Source: Amyloporia xantha (lineage: Eukaryota > Basidiomycota > Agaricomycetes > Polyporales > Adustoporiaceae). Taken from it: 64,000 nucleotides of DNA. The position numbers and the translations under genes are program-made. The notes below the pieces were generated by a model. It was not told the DNA's origin. It made no database searches and was given only the letters and a program-made list of their open reading frames with translations. The stretch covers positions 558,001 through 622,000 of the forward strand of contig JAYKKR010000019.1 of NCBI GenBank assembly GCA_036971615.1. The letters are read 5' to 3'. Positions 31,739 through 44,810 of the stretch are shown here, in pieces. Each line of letters opens with the position of its first letter. Positions within the stretch are counted from its first letter, which is position 1.

Positions 31739-34700
31739 GAGAGACGTTCAATAACGGCTACGTTACGACGACAGGTGCCAGACAGGATTGTACGATAGGT
31801 AGCTAGATGACGTTACCTGCGCTCGAGCGAAGGATGGCTTCACTCTGAGTTTGAGTTGAAGATGGAAGATGGCGAAGCTTCGCGGTCGGACGTGTAGTGC
31901 CAAGGAACGGACGGCCGTGCTTGTCGGCTGCTCGTAGCGACTACCGCGATGCCGTACTTACCAAAGATGCACAGGTGAGCTTCCTTCAGTCACAGTCGGG
32001 GATCCGAGGCGGGCGTGAAGCGCATCAGAAGTGTTTCACATCTGTTCCTGACCATCCCATTCACCATTCATTCAGGTCTCCATCTCGCAGCGTCAAGTGC
32101 CGGAAGCCCTACACAGACTGGCACGCGCCTAGGCGTACTCGACGAATGCACGCTGCAACGCCGAATATCCTGATGGAGCATTGGCAGAGAGCAGAGGCTC
32201 CCTGTCCAGTTCGCCGTCTGGATGTTCAGGGTTGGCGGGTTACGGTTCCGCCACAGGAATTCCAATTGCGCGTAGCTCACGTGTGTGAACTTTACGCTTC
32301 GCCCCGCCTGTTCGAACGGATCATATCAAGCTGGGAATCATCCCGCCGTCAGACGTCAGCAGCCATGGCAACATCTCAATACTTTCGTGTTCGTTTCGTG
32401 CTGCTCTTGGCTGGCGGCGAGAGTGTGAAGGCCGAGCATTACGTGCAAGTGCCACCCAAGCGGATGGAGGCGGATTGTATGTTCCGTCCGTGGGTTCTGT
32501 CGGATGGCAGAATGAATGCATGTATACACGGCACGGCGATGATTCCGAGTGGTAAGTGCCATGACGTGCTGTCCATTTCAGTCCGTTCATTCGGTCTCTT
32601 GTCACAGCAGCGCCTTGCCGTGTAACAAACACCCGACTCGGAGTAGGTACTAGAACTGAACCTCATGGGTCTGAGCATGAGATCACGAGCAACGGATGCT
32701 CGCTGCAGTTGTGGATGACGAACAGAATCGACAGAGAACGCCGTCGCTCGTCGACGCCGCCCCTGGTCGGCATTCCGGGCAGGATGTTCCAGCAAAGTCA
32801 TGGGGGAACTCATGCACCTTTCGTAATAACGGTACGTACGCCGCCGTACTGCCTGTTCTCCGCTCTATGCGTGTCGTAATGGACGCGAGAAGACGCGTTG
32901 TGACGAACTTGAAGCGCGCTTCACGAAGCGAGCGCCCGATCAACGCGAAATTCGGCGTTGCCTGCGAGTTCTTCTGGCTGACACTCACGACGGGAAGGTT
33001 ACGACGGGGATAGGCAGACGGCCGGATGCTAATCTCCGAACGCACGGACCATGAACGATGGTATAAGAGGATGAGGAGGAAGTGGGATGGACCCCATCTC
33101 CTTCCATTCCTCTCTTGTTTCGAGTGCTTCATTCGTTCCGCAGACTTGCTTCTAGCATTCAGTGTCGCCCAGCGCGCTATGCTAATGGTAGATATATCGT
33201 TGTCATTGTGCCCGTTCATTTCCTAACTGATCCTTATGTCCGGCAGTCCATTCAACAGTTACCAGCAGCTCTATATCGTTCACAGCGTTTCTGTATGCGG
33301 TATGTTTCTGTCACGTTCGCGCTGCATCGCTGACATCCGAATCACGTCGGTACTCACAGAAACGACTGAGTTCTGAACGGTAAGCTCGTCTTCGGTTCAG
33401 TTCGAACGCGCTCACAATTCCGCACTCGTGCGATGCAGCGTGCGCCCGGTATGTACGTCATCCACGTCGACTCAACCACACACGCCTCGTTCACGCGCAG
33501 TGTGTCCGGACGAAATATATTGCATTTTGCCACACCTCCCGATGAGGCACTACACTACGGACAGCGAACTCCACGCCCCGCATTCACAGCTACCGACTCT
33601 CGCACGGCGTGCCCACGCCAGCACGTCCCCGAGCGGTATGTACCGCCCTCGATCACCCTGTCTGACCTGCTGATCCTTGGATTCTCCCCAGTTGCTCCTC
33701 TGGGAAATCAGAGGGAGTCTCCCCGGCGGACGCGGCCCTATCGCGAACGGCTGCCTCGGCTGCCTGCAGATGACCGGGCGGACGGGAGCTGTGCTGCCTT
33801 CCACTGCGCACTCATGCGTCCGACGAGGGGGGCGAGGCGAGGCACGAGCGCAGACGAGAGGGCTACGGACGACGACGGCGTAGAGTGAGGTGGGGGTACG
33901 TGTATGGATGGACGGACGGGCTGCGCAAACGGACGGAGAGCGCTCAGCGAGAGGCTTGCACCAATGACGGTGCTGTCGCCCTCTGTTCGCTAACGCACCC
34001 GACGACGAGCGAGGCGGAGAACCGTGCAACTCGTGCACAGCGCTCCACTGAACTGGTACGTACCTTCTGCCCCACGCCGTCCGTCACGCGCTAATCTGTA
34101 TCTGTCCGTTCTGCCCCGCTGCTCGTCCACGCAGCTCATCCACGCGGGACACTCTCCCCAGTAAACACGACGCATCCCTACGAACGCTGCGCGCAGAGCG
34201 GGAGAGATCATGCCCGGCCGGACGGACGGCACGAGCGGGGCGAGGAACGCTCGATGTCCTCGTCCATGGAGGCCGCACTGCGTCCTCTGCTCGCTCGCGC
34301 ATCCGCTGACGGTGTGTGCGCGGACGACGGAAATCGGTACGGGTCAGCGAACGTCAATAGACGTAGATAGACATACCACCAGTATCATGTAATCTGCGAC
34401 GGGCGGCGCCGACGGCGGAGGCACGGTCCCGCGTCCGTTCCGGGAGTCTGCGCTGCAGACGGATGCAGGCATTTGGGGAGAGGGGCCGGGTCTGATCTGT
34501 GTATGGACAGCAGCCGTGGGGGAGGGCAGTAGAGTGGGGTTTCATGAGCGGTGCCGGTGCTGTCTTTGTGCACCGTGAGATGGGCGCTGCAAGAAACGCG
34601 TCGTGCCGGCCCAGCAGACGCGAACGGCAGGGCCTCGCGAACGTGGAAGAAGAAGAAATGGGTTGCTCACCTGTATCGTGTGCACTCCTGCACGACGCAT

Positions 34701-35713
34701 TCGCGTCCATCGCGCGCCCCCGAGTCCGCGCTGCCAGCAGCGTTCTATGTGCTATGTGCGATCTCGGACGGATGGACGGGTACGGGCAGCGGGACTCGTT
34801 CCGGACGCGTCGGACGCGCCATTCGGATCGGGTAGCTCGCTGGAGACGGGAGCGCGAGGTCGTCTGGATCCGTCCGAGTGGGTACGCAGGGAGACTGGTT
34901 CTGGACGCGTCGGATGCGCAGTTCGCAGTTCAGATGAGGGTAGCTCGCCGGACACGGGAGCGTCTATCCACGATCTGCGCTGCACCCTGCAGCTGCCCGG
35001 TCGGGTTGTTCTGGGCGGGTGACTGAAGACGTGGACGGTCGAATGAAAGGTGCGCGGACACGGCAGCGTGTGTGCGGACGGAAACGGCAGTTCGCGATGC
35101 TGAGCTCAGCCGAGGAGGATAATGAGAGAGCGGGGATGCGTACCGTTAGTGAATTCGGTGCTCGCTTCGCCATACATAGCGCGCGCTGTCCGTCTCTCCT
35201 GCAACATCGGACGGGCCGACAGCAGACCGCCGACCGGGTGAAGCGGACAAGAGCAGCGAGATGGAGCACTGGTGCGCGTGTAGTGATTTCGGAATGAGGT
35301 GGAGGTGGTGGGGGATGAGGGGGGACATAGACTTGGACAGATACAAGAGATGGAGACGTACGAGCGGGGAGATGTGGTGAATGGTCCGAAGAAGGCGCGA
35401 TGAAGCGGGGGGAGAGGGCCAGAGCAGAGAGCGATGAGGATTGTAGAGTGTCTAAGGCGAAAACTGACCAAGCAGCGAGCAATCGACAGCGGAGAAGTAT
35501 AGAGACGGTGCCGGGGGTGTCCCTAAGCGCAGTGCAGGCGTGCAGAGAGAACGGCAGTCAGCGAGCAACTTGAATGAACGACATTCGGAGGACGGATGCT
35601 GAGAGTGTCGACGGAGCGCAAAACGAGGACGGACGCGGGAAGCGCGCGAATGGTTGGGTGAGAGAGCAAACGAGCGAGGCGATCGAGAGCGGCGATCGGC
35701 GCGTATGGCTTCG
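31739..35713. other. Long gene-free upstream region, GC-rich
   Basis: Frames of 60-240 codons occur but are arginine-rich and inconsistent, as expected from GC-rich non-coding DNA. GGACGGACGG-type words recur between 33900 and 34900. A two-copy imperfect tandem repeat lies at 34781-34966. No gene supported. Confidence 0.4.
34781..34966. repeat. Imperfect two-copy tandem repeat, about 100 bp unit
   Basis: Both units contain CTGGACGCGTCGGA or CCGGACGCGTCGGA, then GCGC.TTC, GGGTAGCTCGC and end in ACGGGAGCG. Confidence 0.6.
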
Positions 35714-37725
35714 TCGTGAGGTAGTGGTATGCGCAAAGTGGATGTGTGGACTCGCTCTGATTCCGCTCCTTTGTCTGGAGGCGCGGTCTGTGGCGGTCGA
35801 CTTGCCTGATTTAGCTTGAGACCCCGACGCGATCACGTGTCAACCGCGTCGGTGTGAAAGTGAACTTCAACTTCAACTGCCATCAAGCCCAGCACTCCCC
35901 CTCTACTCTTGTATTCTTAAGCCAATACTTCCTCATCGATGTCTGAAACGATAGCGTGAAGACATCGTCTCGGCGACTGCTACACATATTTACCGAAATC
36001 CGCCCTGCCACATTGAAACCATTTCACGATTTCACGTCCGTGACGACCGATCGATAGCCAATTATGTCCACGACCACCCAAATCTTGTTCAACTCTCCCG
36101 CTCTTCACTCGCTAAAGCGCGACCAGCTCGTCAAACTCTGCAAGATCCATTCCATCAAGGCGTCGGGGAAGAATGTGGAACTTATAGAACGATTGAAACA
36201 GCGAGCGCTAGAACTGCCTCAGCACGCCGATATCGATGAGGACTCGTCGACCGACATCGAGATCGGCGGGCTTGTCTTTTCCGCGGGACACGAGGTGCCG
36301 AGACTCCAGATGCCCAGGCCCAGCGAGCAATGGGAGATGGTGATGGAGGATATAGAGGAAGTGCAGGAAAGCTCCTCGTCGGGTACGATCTCCTCCAAAG
36401 GCAGCCTCCGCACACAGGGTGCTGCAGGAGAGTTCGGTACCGGCCGTTCTAAAAGTGAGTAGCTCGCACTCTGCATGATCGATAGGGAGTGAGCGGATAG
36501 GTAGAGTAAATATTATATACCCGGCCCCCTGCGTACCCGAGCATCGAGGTGTGCATGTGAATGTTGTACGCTTGAAAAACCTGAACTCCCTAAAAGTGTT
36601 GCTTTTGAGGCAAAACGTGCCAAGAGTAGACAGCTCAAAGGGTTTTAATGCGCCTCGACGTATAATGGTGTCTCTCAGAGGATTGCTCAGCATAGTTTCG
36701 AGGCTAACGACGGCTTTTTTTTAGCCTCGGCTGTGGGTTCATCCCTCAAGGCCATTGCGAGCTCCTTTGGCCTTAAACGTGCGGCGTCGACCAAATCCAA
36801 TGTCAGCGCCAATGGAGGGCAACCCTCCGCAGATTTCCCCGGCATTGCCATCCATCAAGATGATCTAACGAAGCATGCCATTCCCTACTCTCAAATAGCG
36901 CCATCGACCTCTCTGCCTAAAACAGACCACTTTGTATTTTCCGCTCCCGATACTAGCGTAATACAGGATACTTACGATGCAGACAGCGATGTCTCTATGT
37001 CGGCGCCCGTACCGGGAAGCCCGTCGCGACCAGGTGCTCCTGCGCCCCTGAATGCAAGGCTCAGTATGGGAAGAGGCGTAACAACGACCATTCGTCTCAT
37101 CACAACATCGTCGCAGGACGTGCACATGGCGGACGCACCTGGTACACCACGCTTGGAGCCCTTCCAAACGACATTCGACCTCGACATGGGGACCCCTGCT
37201 CCAGACGCTTCGCCCGGGCATCGCATGAATGTATGGCCTGCTTCGCCTGACAACGGGGGCGGTCGATTATATCCCGCCATCCCCTTTGATGACTGGCCAC
37301 GGCGTCCAGCCGTTCCCGCACAGCTGCCACACACCCACATGGAAGACGTCGACATGCCGGGTGGCCTCTCTACCACGCCTCCGGCAATTACCACAGCCAC
37401 ACCGGTCAAAGCGTCAGAGTCGCCTGCGAAAGCCACTCAAGCCACTCCCAAACCTGCTGATGCGCCAGACATCTTCTCACCGATGCGCCCTGCTGCAAAT
37501 ACTACCAAATCGGAGAGGGCTCCGCTCCCTCGCAGCGAACCGTTCTTGTTCGGTTCGCCGCTGCCCCGGCACAGCGTCTCGAATAAAGGGTTTGGACAGG
37601 CCGCTGCATCTGTTTTGGAAGAGATGAACAGACGGCTTGCCCAAGCTGGGGCACTGAAGGCTGACAAGGACACCATTGAAGGTAAAGGCCCAGAAGAACC
37701 CGTTCAGAAGATTTTTGGCGATGTG
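35714..37725 (+). repeat. Segmental duplication, copy 2 (intact SAP-gene region)
   Basis: Direct repeat of 25136-27976, about 9.75 kb away, without the transposon. The unoccupied 8-bp target is at 35770-35777. Confidence 0.88.
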
Positions 37726-39700
37726 TTCGGCACTGTGCCCAGAGCGGTGGACGACAGATCTCATCAACGAACTGGGAGTGCGGACAGATTCGCGAAGGCT
37801 CACGAAGAGACGTTCAGTAAGATGGACTCCATAGCTAACCATTACGCTGCACGCCGCGGCATGGACACCGCTACGCAGCAGGTATCGAGAAAGCGCAAGT
37901 CCGAGACTTTGGGTGTCGGTCCTGCTCCCGGAAATAAGAGAAAGAGCAGTGCGGCAGGTGCGCGTGTGATCAGTGCAGGCATGCGGAAGAAGATGGCTGT
38001 CCCCGGGGCGTTCGGGAATGACGATTATGATAATGATGATGCGAACGACGATGAAGATCCTGGCGATCGACGATCATCCAAGAGGATACGAACCACTGCA
38101 GGCACAGACGTACACAAAGGCAGGCGAGTCTCCATTGCGCCGCCTTCTGGCAATGAAGACATGGCTATGGATGATGAAGAGTCAAAGAAGCAGAAGGAGA
38201 GAGAAGCAGTTCGTAGGAAGTTGGATGCTAACAAGGCGAGAAGGAGGAGCAGTAGGGGCAGAGTGAGCATCGGTGCTAGACCTCTGCCTGGTAAGTCATT
38301 CAACACACGCTGGTGGAAGTTGATTCTAAGCGCAAATTACTATTATTCTAGTCAAGGCCAAATCATCGCGTTTCGGTTTTCTATCCTCGGCGAAGTCTAT
38401 CGTCCGCAATGTTTGGAATATTGGGTCCGGGCAGTCCAGCAGTACCAAATCGGCATTACCAGCGACTTCAAGCATACCTGTTGCCAAAGTAACGCAGGTC
38501 TCAAAGCCGAGTCTCCAGACGAAACCACCTCCTCCGCACCCATCCGAGCCGACTGCTGCAGTGAATCAAGCTAGCCGGAGAAACACAAACACGACAGGTC
38601 GCATTCAGGCGCCCACCTCTTCATCGAGCAGTTTACTTAAGCCTCCTACCCTGACTAGTGTATCTAAGAAAGACGAGACAGTTAATTCCGCCCGAACCTC
38701 GGCATCGCGTGCTCGATCTCCTATTCCGTCCTTCGGCGGCCCCTCCTCCGTCAACACAAAATCCGGTAGTGCCAGCTCCAGATTAAGTGTGAACGCCGGT
38801 GCAGGCTCTGCTACACACACGGCTTCGAGGATTCCGAGCATAACACAGAACTCATCTCTGGGAACACGAAATAGCCTCGTGTCTAGTTCGCGAACATCTG
38901 TATCGTCTTTGGGAACCAGGCGAAGTGTCACGTCCACTCAACCTAACGGTACCGCAAATTCCAGGCTTACCCTGAATGGCGACCGCGATGCAGCAGATGG
39001 GACTAACGGGCCTAGCGTCAGGAAGAGAACATCTTCTCTGCTGGCACCAACGGCCAGTTCTCTGGCTAAGATGCAGCCGGCTGCGCGCGCCTCTGCAGGA
39101 GCAAGACGGCCCACCGGACTCCCAGCTGTCGCAGAGCAACCGACCGGGCAAAGTAAGAGATCCTCCACCTTGATGTCGCCGTCTAGCCAAGCCGCGCTTG
39201 GAGTTATCACGAATAGCCCACAGTCCCCGCGGCCTACCAAGATTTTTGATCGACCGCTGACGACGACAATGTTTTCGAGCCCGGCATCTGGTGCAACTCC
39301 AATACAGGGCACCTCCTTTGCGGCGGCTGCCAAAGGCATGATGAACACGCCGTCCAAGATTCCTAAACTTTCCGTCCCACCAAGGCCTAAATTGCTTGTG
39401 ACACGGAAACCGCGCATATCACGGTCTCGCGTGATCGCCAAACTCGGATCTCAACGAGTGAGTGGCCAATCGTCGTTGGCGCCTGCTGCCGGACCCACCA
39501 CTCGCGTGCGATCGAGTATGGGTGCCAGGAAGTCGTTGGGAGGAGTGAAGGCAGGCAGGTCTAGTGCTGGTTCTGAGCTCCTCAAGAGTGCTGTGAAGAA
39601 GAGGGCACGGCTGAGCGAGCATGCACGGAGGAGAAGTCGTGCTCCTACTAGTCCGGAGAAGCCGCACCATGACGATCGCGATATGGATGTAGACCATTGA
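36064..39700 (+). CDS. SAP-domain protein, 1101 aa, probable nuclear DNA-binding protein
   Basis: Exons 36064-36454, 36725-38290 and 38352-39700; introns are 270 and 61 bp and phases close. A SAP motif (residues about 15-47: LKRDQLVKLCKIHSIKASGKNVELIERL) opens the protein; SAP motifs bind AT-rich or scaffold DNA. A long Pro/Ser/Thr-rich stretch follows, then a mixed acidic/basic block with several nuclear-localisation-like runs (SRKRKSE, DRRSSKRIR, NKARRRSSRGR), and a Ser/Arg-rich basic tail ending in an acidic DRDMDVDH. The layout, SAP at the front and a basic disordered tail, recalls animal NuSAP, but no sequence identity supports that. Likely chromatin- or spindle-associated. A truncated paralog lies at 26.3 kb. 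Confidence 0.78.
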
Positions 39701-40212
39701 GCGGCATGTATTACTACTCTATCTTGCTCATGGACAATATTCCGCCTTTTTTGTTAACATTTTGTATCAGCCTTACTTATAAATGAAACGCTGGACGTGA
39801 TTTTACGCAGATTTGCAGGCAGCTTGACAAGGCGCACAGACGATTTGATGGGCGGGAGACGATCGTGATATAAGATGTGGTACGTGATACATCCTTTTTA
39901 TGCTCCCGGGTATACCGTACTTTGCACAGTATATGCATCTTCGTGGGCTTCGTCCTGGTAGTAACATCGATCCCTCCGGGTTTCATGCATTTCGTGGAGG
40001 TTGGACTTGCATAGTCGTTGGGGCATGCGAATATTGTCGAAAGCCGGAGCAGACAGAATAATAGTTACGTCCTAGCCCTTCGCACCGTTGGCAAGCGAGC
40101 GTGGGCTAATAAGTTGTTTGCAATGCCCAGAGTTCGATCTGCGCATGATGACCATAATCAATATGCAGGCCCTGAACTGTCCGCGAACAAATATGACCAA
40201 CTTGCCATATTG
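39701..40212. other. Intergenic, converging 3' ends
   Basis: 3' region of the SAP gene and of the small minus-strand gene; nothing else seen. Confidence 0.4.
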
Positions 40213-40591
40213 TCATGTGTTCCATGATCTTTTCATCTTCCGATAGCGTTTTCGGACACCATCGACTATGATCTGCACGAAGGACCACCATATAGCCATT
40301 GATGTCTTCAGAATCGAGAAGAGACTGACGGAGAGAAAGCGAACAACCGCTTTGGATGCCCCTCTTCTACGAGACGCAGGCATGTCGTAGCAAAACGAAG
40401 GTTCTATTGAGTCATTCACGAAGTTGGCCTGTAGTAAGTCCTCCTCGGTTGTCATAGGCTGGAGAAATGAAGGGCATGTATCAGCTTTATGCAAGACTCA
40501 GAACAAGGTCGAATCTGACAGGGAGCATACTGACGAATTCCTCGCCATTGTGCCACTCGTAGACTGATTGCCGGTATGGGTATGAACTCAT
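40213..40591 (-). CDS. Small predicted single-pass membrane protein, 100 aa
   Basis: Exons 40535-40591 and 40213-40458, joined across a 76 bp intron with GTCAGT donor and TCCAG acceptor, phase 0. The product starts MSSYPYRQSVYEWHNG, has a hydrophilic middle and one hydrophobic stretch near residues 62-84 (FLSVSLFSILKTSMAIWWSF) and ends in a basic tail (RKRYRKMKRSWNT), which suits a membrane anchor with a positive inside. No family recognised. Based on splice fit and composition only. Confidence 0.4.
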
Positions 40592-41427
40592 CTTTAAGGA
40601 CAGTCCAAGCAATACTACGCAAGGAGGGCGTAATCAATGTTGCGCCTGTCTAGCGGACGTCGAACTCACGATCACTCTTGAGCTGTCACTGGAATAACTG
40701 GCCAAATGTACCGGTGGGTTGCAAGATGAGGAAAGGCAGGAGACGACAGCGACTTGCGCGGTCCCTAGGAGTTATGATGGACGCCTGTCGCCATAACATG
40801 CGTCCGTGCAACGAATCGAAGCGATCCACTTTTGTCCCTGAGGGGAGGACGAATCGGTGTCGATGGTCGGGACTAAGCCGTTCTCATCCGGCGGCCTTCG
40901 CCCTCGGGCAGTGAGGAAGGAATACTTGCACAAAGGCCGAGTCATAATAGTATGCTATCAGAAGTGACGTCTTTGGCAAGTCCTTACCATGTCTTGGGAT
41001 CACCGACGAAGTCACTTCCGTGATGAACTGCATCAGGCAGTTTAGCACCAGAACTATGATGGCTAAGAGGAGACTGTGAATTCAAGATTGGTACAGATAC
41101 AAAGAAGTATCTTCCTCGGTCCCCTGAGATTTTGTTTGACGTAGAGATCGTGCGGTAGATGCAGTGCAGAGAAATATATCGGTAAGCTGTCTGGATGTAT
41201 GCCATTGACGGATTAGGCTATATTGGCACGTCACTTCGTGTAGGGACAGCGCTGCAATTTGGCCGAACTCGCACAGGAAATACAAAGCCAGAGCTTAAAA
41301 TGACCATGAGAACCCACAGCCTGACGACTGTATCCATACCCTCCATCATCAATCAGCCATCTTCATCAGGAGGGTCAATGAATGCAATTGAATGTACGTA
41401 CATGAATTTCAAAATACAGGACTTCCA
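40592..41427. other. Intergenic
   Basis: No supported gene; this is the region between the small minus-strand gene's start and the 3' end of SLX1. Confidence 0.4.
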
Positions 41428-43939
41428 TCAGTCCGAGATTTCTATGACTCCGTCGGATCTCGAGGCCCCTTCATTATGCCCAGCGGAGCAGGATGGATTT
41501 ATTAACTCTGCCGATCGTTCACTTGAGAGGGAATGTCCGCCAGATGAGACGGACATGTATGATAGAGCGCGGGTGAGCCGCGAAGATTCAGAGTTATCGC
41601 TCTCCGATTGCGCGGAAGGTTCACGTCTTAGCTCCGGAGATACCCCGCGAGGATTTTGTTGCTGATGAACAGGTTCCCTTGATGCACCTAATTCATTGTC
41701 GCCGTCTTCCTCAGAGCTACCCGACAAAGGCCTGGCGGACACGTCTCGCTCTGCGTAGCGCGAGTAGTGCGGCTTTGACAGAGGAAGAAGAGAAGGGAAC
41801 GGCGCTAGAGACCGCTTCCTACGGTGCACGACCGATATCTCTGACTCATGAGTGTGAAGAAAACTGAGGGATGCCGCCGCGAGCGGCCCTCGCTCTTCCT
41901 GTTCAGCTACAGTAGCCGTTTCGACGCCTTTATCAGGGGGGAATACGTGGGGGTGAGAGCCTTGCACATCCTTTCGCACGATTCGAGACACTTCGGACTT
42001 CTCAGGTAGATCCTGGGATGTCGACTTCACGGGACGCTTCCCTGCATTGAAGCCGTGCCTCAGGGTGTCACCCAATGGGACAGTCGTCAGAGCAGATCCT
42101 GCCTCAGGGTCTGTGTCGGGACCAATGAGAAGGTGTTGTTCCATTGTTTTGGCATGCGTTTCATATCCACGGGTCGCATTGGACGGATTCCGTCTTCCAT
42201 ACCTGTGATACCTGATATTAGTCCCATCCACAATCACATCAAGAAGGTGGGTGATATTGAATGTTCACCGTTGATGTCCTTCCGCCGCCGCCGACAGGTT
42301 CGAGCTTGATTGAGCGGCTGCAAGCATCCCAGTTGCAGTCGCTCTGCCGGCCGTAGCGCCACGGGAGGGTACAGTGAGATCCTCATCAGACCCACTACTC
42401 ACACCGTTGAGATCGAAGAACTCGCCGCTCCCCGAGGATGGAGATCCAGTCGGAGTTCTCCTGCGAGCTCCTCGGCCTCTTTGGGAAGCCTTTGCGGTAG
42501 AACCAATCGGACCGGCGGTATCCATATTAGGTGGGCGAACGGCATCTTGGTCCGACGAATCCCCCGCGCCTGTAACCAAACGTGGAGACAAAGCGGCTCT
42601 ACGCTTCGTGCGAATCTTTCGAGGTCTAGCTGGCACCTTACCCTTTGATCGTGCAGAAGTTGGACGGTCGACGAGAGCCTCATCACCGGTTTCATCGGCG
42701 GACTCGAGCATGTTGACGTCGCCATCTGCGTCTCTTTCAGCCTCTTCGGCGACCCTGCCATTGCGCCGGTAGCAGCCTCGTACAATATCACCCCACAAGA
42801 CATAAGAGCGGCAGCATCGACACTCTCCACCCCGTGGGATGATGTGAGTGTGAGAGGCTCCAGAGCTCAGGAAATCAGTTGAAAGACAGCTTAGATGCGA
42901 AACGGCACGACAAGTCGGCGAAGGACAGAGAGCTATAGTCATAGGGTCCTGAATCGAATGTGAGATGTGGGATTGAGATTGGACAAATTGAATAACGTAC
43001 AGGAAGGTGCCCGTGCAAGGCCTCTTTGCACACAGAGCATGCGAGAGTTGAATTAGATGCCAGAGTTTCGGTCCATTTTCTCAAGTGATCGGTCGCGAAT
43101 TGACCTGGCCACCAATAGTGAGAATTTAGGCTGAGAGCGACGAGTCAGCGGCCGATTATAACACACACCGTCAGTAATGTCGATTGGCCCCACTCTCCCC
43201 GTGCCACATTTTCCCGACTTTCCATCGACACCTTCTAACTCTACTGTATATTCGAATCCTGGCGGGAATGCCAAATCACTTGAATTTGAAGCGTCCGTCC
43301 AGGCCTTGACCGCTTCTTCTGTGAATAATTTTACTCGCAGAGGCCACATTTTGTATGGGTGGGAGCAGAGCATACTTCGAGCAACCCTGATCGATTTATG
43401 TTCGAAATGTGAGGCAGTTAGACGGGAACGAGTGACGACGGACGAGATGTTAGTTTTCAGATATTTCGATCTCCTATCGCCATTGAACATAGGCTTTCCA
43501 TCCTTGTCGCGTAGGTGTCGAGAAATGTGCGGTTTCTGCCAGGCCCATTCAAACTGCAGGGCTGCGATCTTCGAAGGGAACCCATGCACGATCATCTGCA
43601 TTACCCATGGTCGGTTGATTTGTGTTTTGAACGCTCCTTGTGTGATTTCGCCGTTATGCTGTCTTCAAATAGGGCCGTATTGTGTGAATACCAATTATTG
43701 TGGCAACACATACACAGATCGACGAACCGTAGTCGGCGAGGCGGGCTGGGTGTACTTCCTATGTATGTACTGTTGAACAAATGATGAATTTCATTTTCAG
43801 AAACAGTTCAAGGAACGCACGCAGTTGAACGAGGTGTCCGCACACTCTTTAGCAAATAACAAGCGTAGAACGCAGGGAAGTTATGGTCAGTTAGCGATGA
43901 TTTACTCTTGCGTGCCGCTGTGAGTGCTTTGGGGGACAT
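41428..43939 (-). CDS. SLX1: Structure-specific endonuclease subunit SLX1
   Basis: Six exons: 43821-43939, 43728-43769, 43169-43662, 43001-43104, 42269-42948 and 41428-42211; 740 aa. The GIY-YIG nuclease domain has FYACYLL (residues 24-30), [19 protein letters not shown] (41-59, with the catalytic arginine) and LQFEWAWQ with the metal-binding Glu92. The C-terminal RING/PHD-like zinc domain has CSVC, then [14 protein letters not shown] and CRCC. SLX1 is the catalytic partner of SLX4 and cuts branched DNA such as stalled forks and Holliday junctions in the nucleus. The tail after the zinc domain (about 400 aa, Ser/Arg-rich, ending GVIEISD) is longer than in yeast (304 aa in total). The last intron has two possible acceptors 9 bp apart. 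A broken copy of exons 1-2 flanks the retroelement at 12.5 and 19.9 kb. Confidence 0.88.
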
Positions 43940-44810
43940 GTATAACCAAGATTACACTCCCAAGGAAGGTCAAGCATGGATAGATCCTTATAGTCTCGGA
44001 CCAGCATTGAGCAGCCCTTCTCGACAGAGACGCCAGGGGCAGCCCTGGACTGGGCAGCCACTGTGTTTGGGCGCCAAGTCGTTCGGGATCCTCCGTATGT
44101 CAGCAAAATTGGACTTGCATCCGCCAGCTGTCACACAATGATACATTAGACGTGAGCTGCAGGAATTTTCGTAATGCACAAGCCGAGCCGAGAATCGACT
44201 TTCGTGAGTCACAGCACTTCATATGACCTATCTCAGTCCGCCGAATTCGCTGGCCATTAGTAGCAGAATGGGGTCTAATGGGGCGAGGTGGTACCAGTCT
44301 AAGACCGTGCCAGTGCAGCGGTGAAGAAGGCAGATTAGTTATCCAAAACTTCAAAAACTAGCTTCAATCGTGCAGGATCAACGTGAACGAGTCTGACGAC
44401 CATCTATGTAATATCTGAGCCTATAAGGGTGAATTATCACAGTGTCTCGCGGCTGGCGGTGAGAGATTTCTTCCCTATACTTAAGCTTGGTCTCTTGGTC
44501 TAACACATTTCTCGAACCAGGTTCATTTCCAGGGTCTCAGTCTTTATATCATGCAATATCATACTGCCAGCTTTCTAGGATGTACATACTGAGAATGCTG
44601 CTAATGATCGGGACTGCTGACGCTCCCTCTTGGAGATTATTGCATATTCCTCGACCAACTGATGGCCTCCAGCTAACGTTACCGCGCATGCGAACGCGTG
44701 CCACTGGCCACGCCTTCCCTTGGCACGGATGCTTGTCCTGAAAGCGCAGTAGTACTGTTAAATATCATCAGTTCAAGGTCAATCCCATTCGTCAATGTAT
44801 TAGTCTTGAC
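43940..44810. other. SLX1 upstream region and 3' region of the PD-(D/E)XK-like gene
   Basis: 43940-44099 is the part copied beside the retroelement. The unoccupied ATCT target lies near 43950. A possible extra last exon of the upstream gene (about 44576-44742) is discussed there. Confidence 0.45.

Noticed and set aside
31897..32625. 242-codon plus-strand frame
   Set aside because: No domain, composition of GC-rich random sequence, and no splice-consistent neighbours.
33400..35700. Many arginine-rich frames on both strands
   Set aside because: Mutually overlapping, no conserved motif, typical of GC-rich non-coding DNA with GGACGG repeats.
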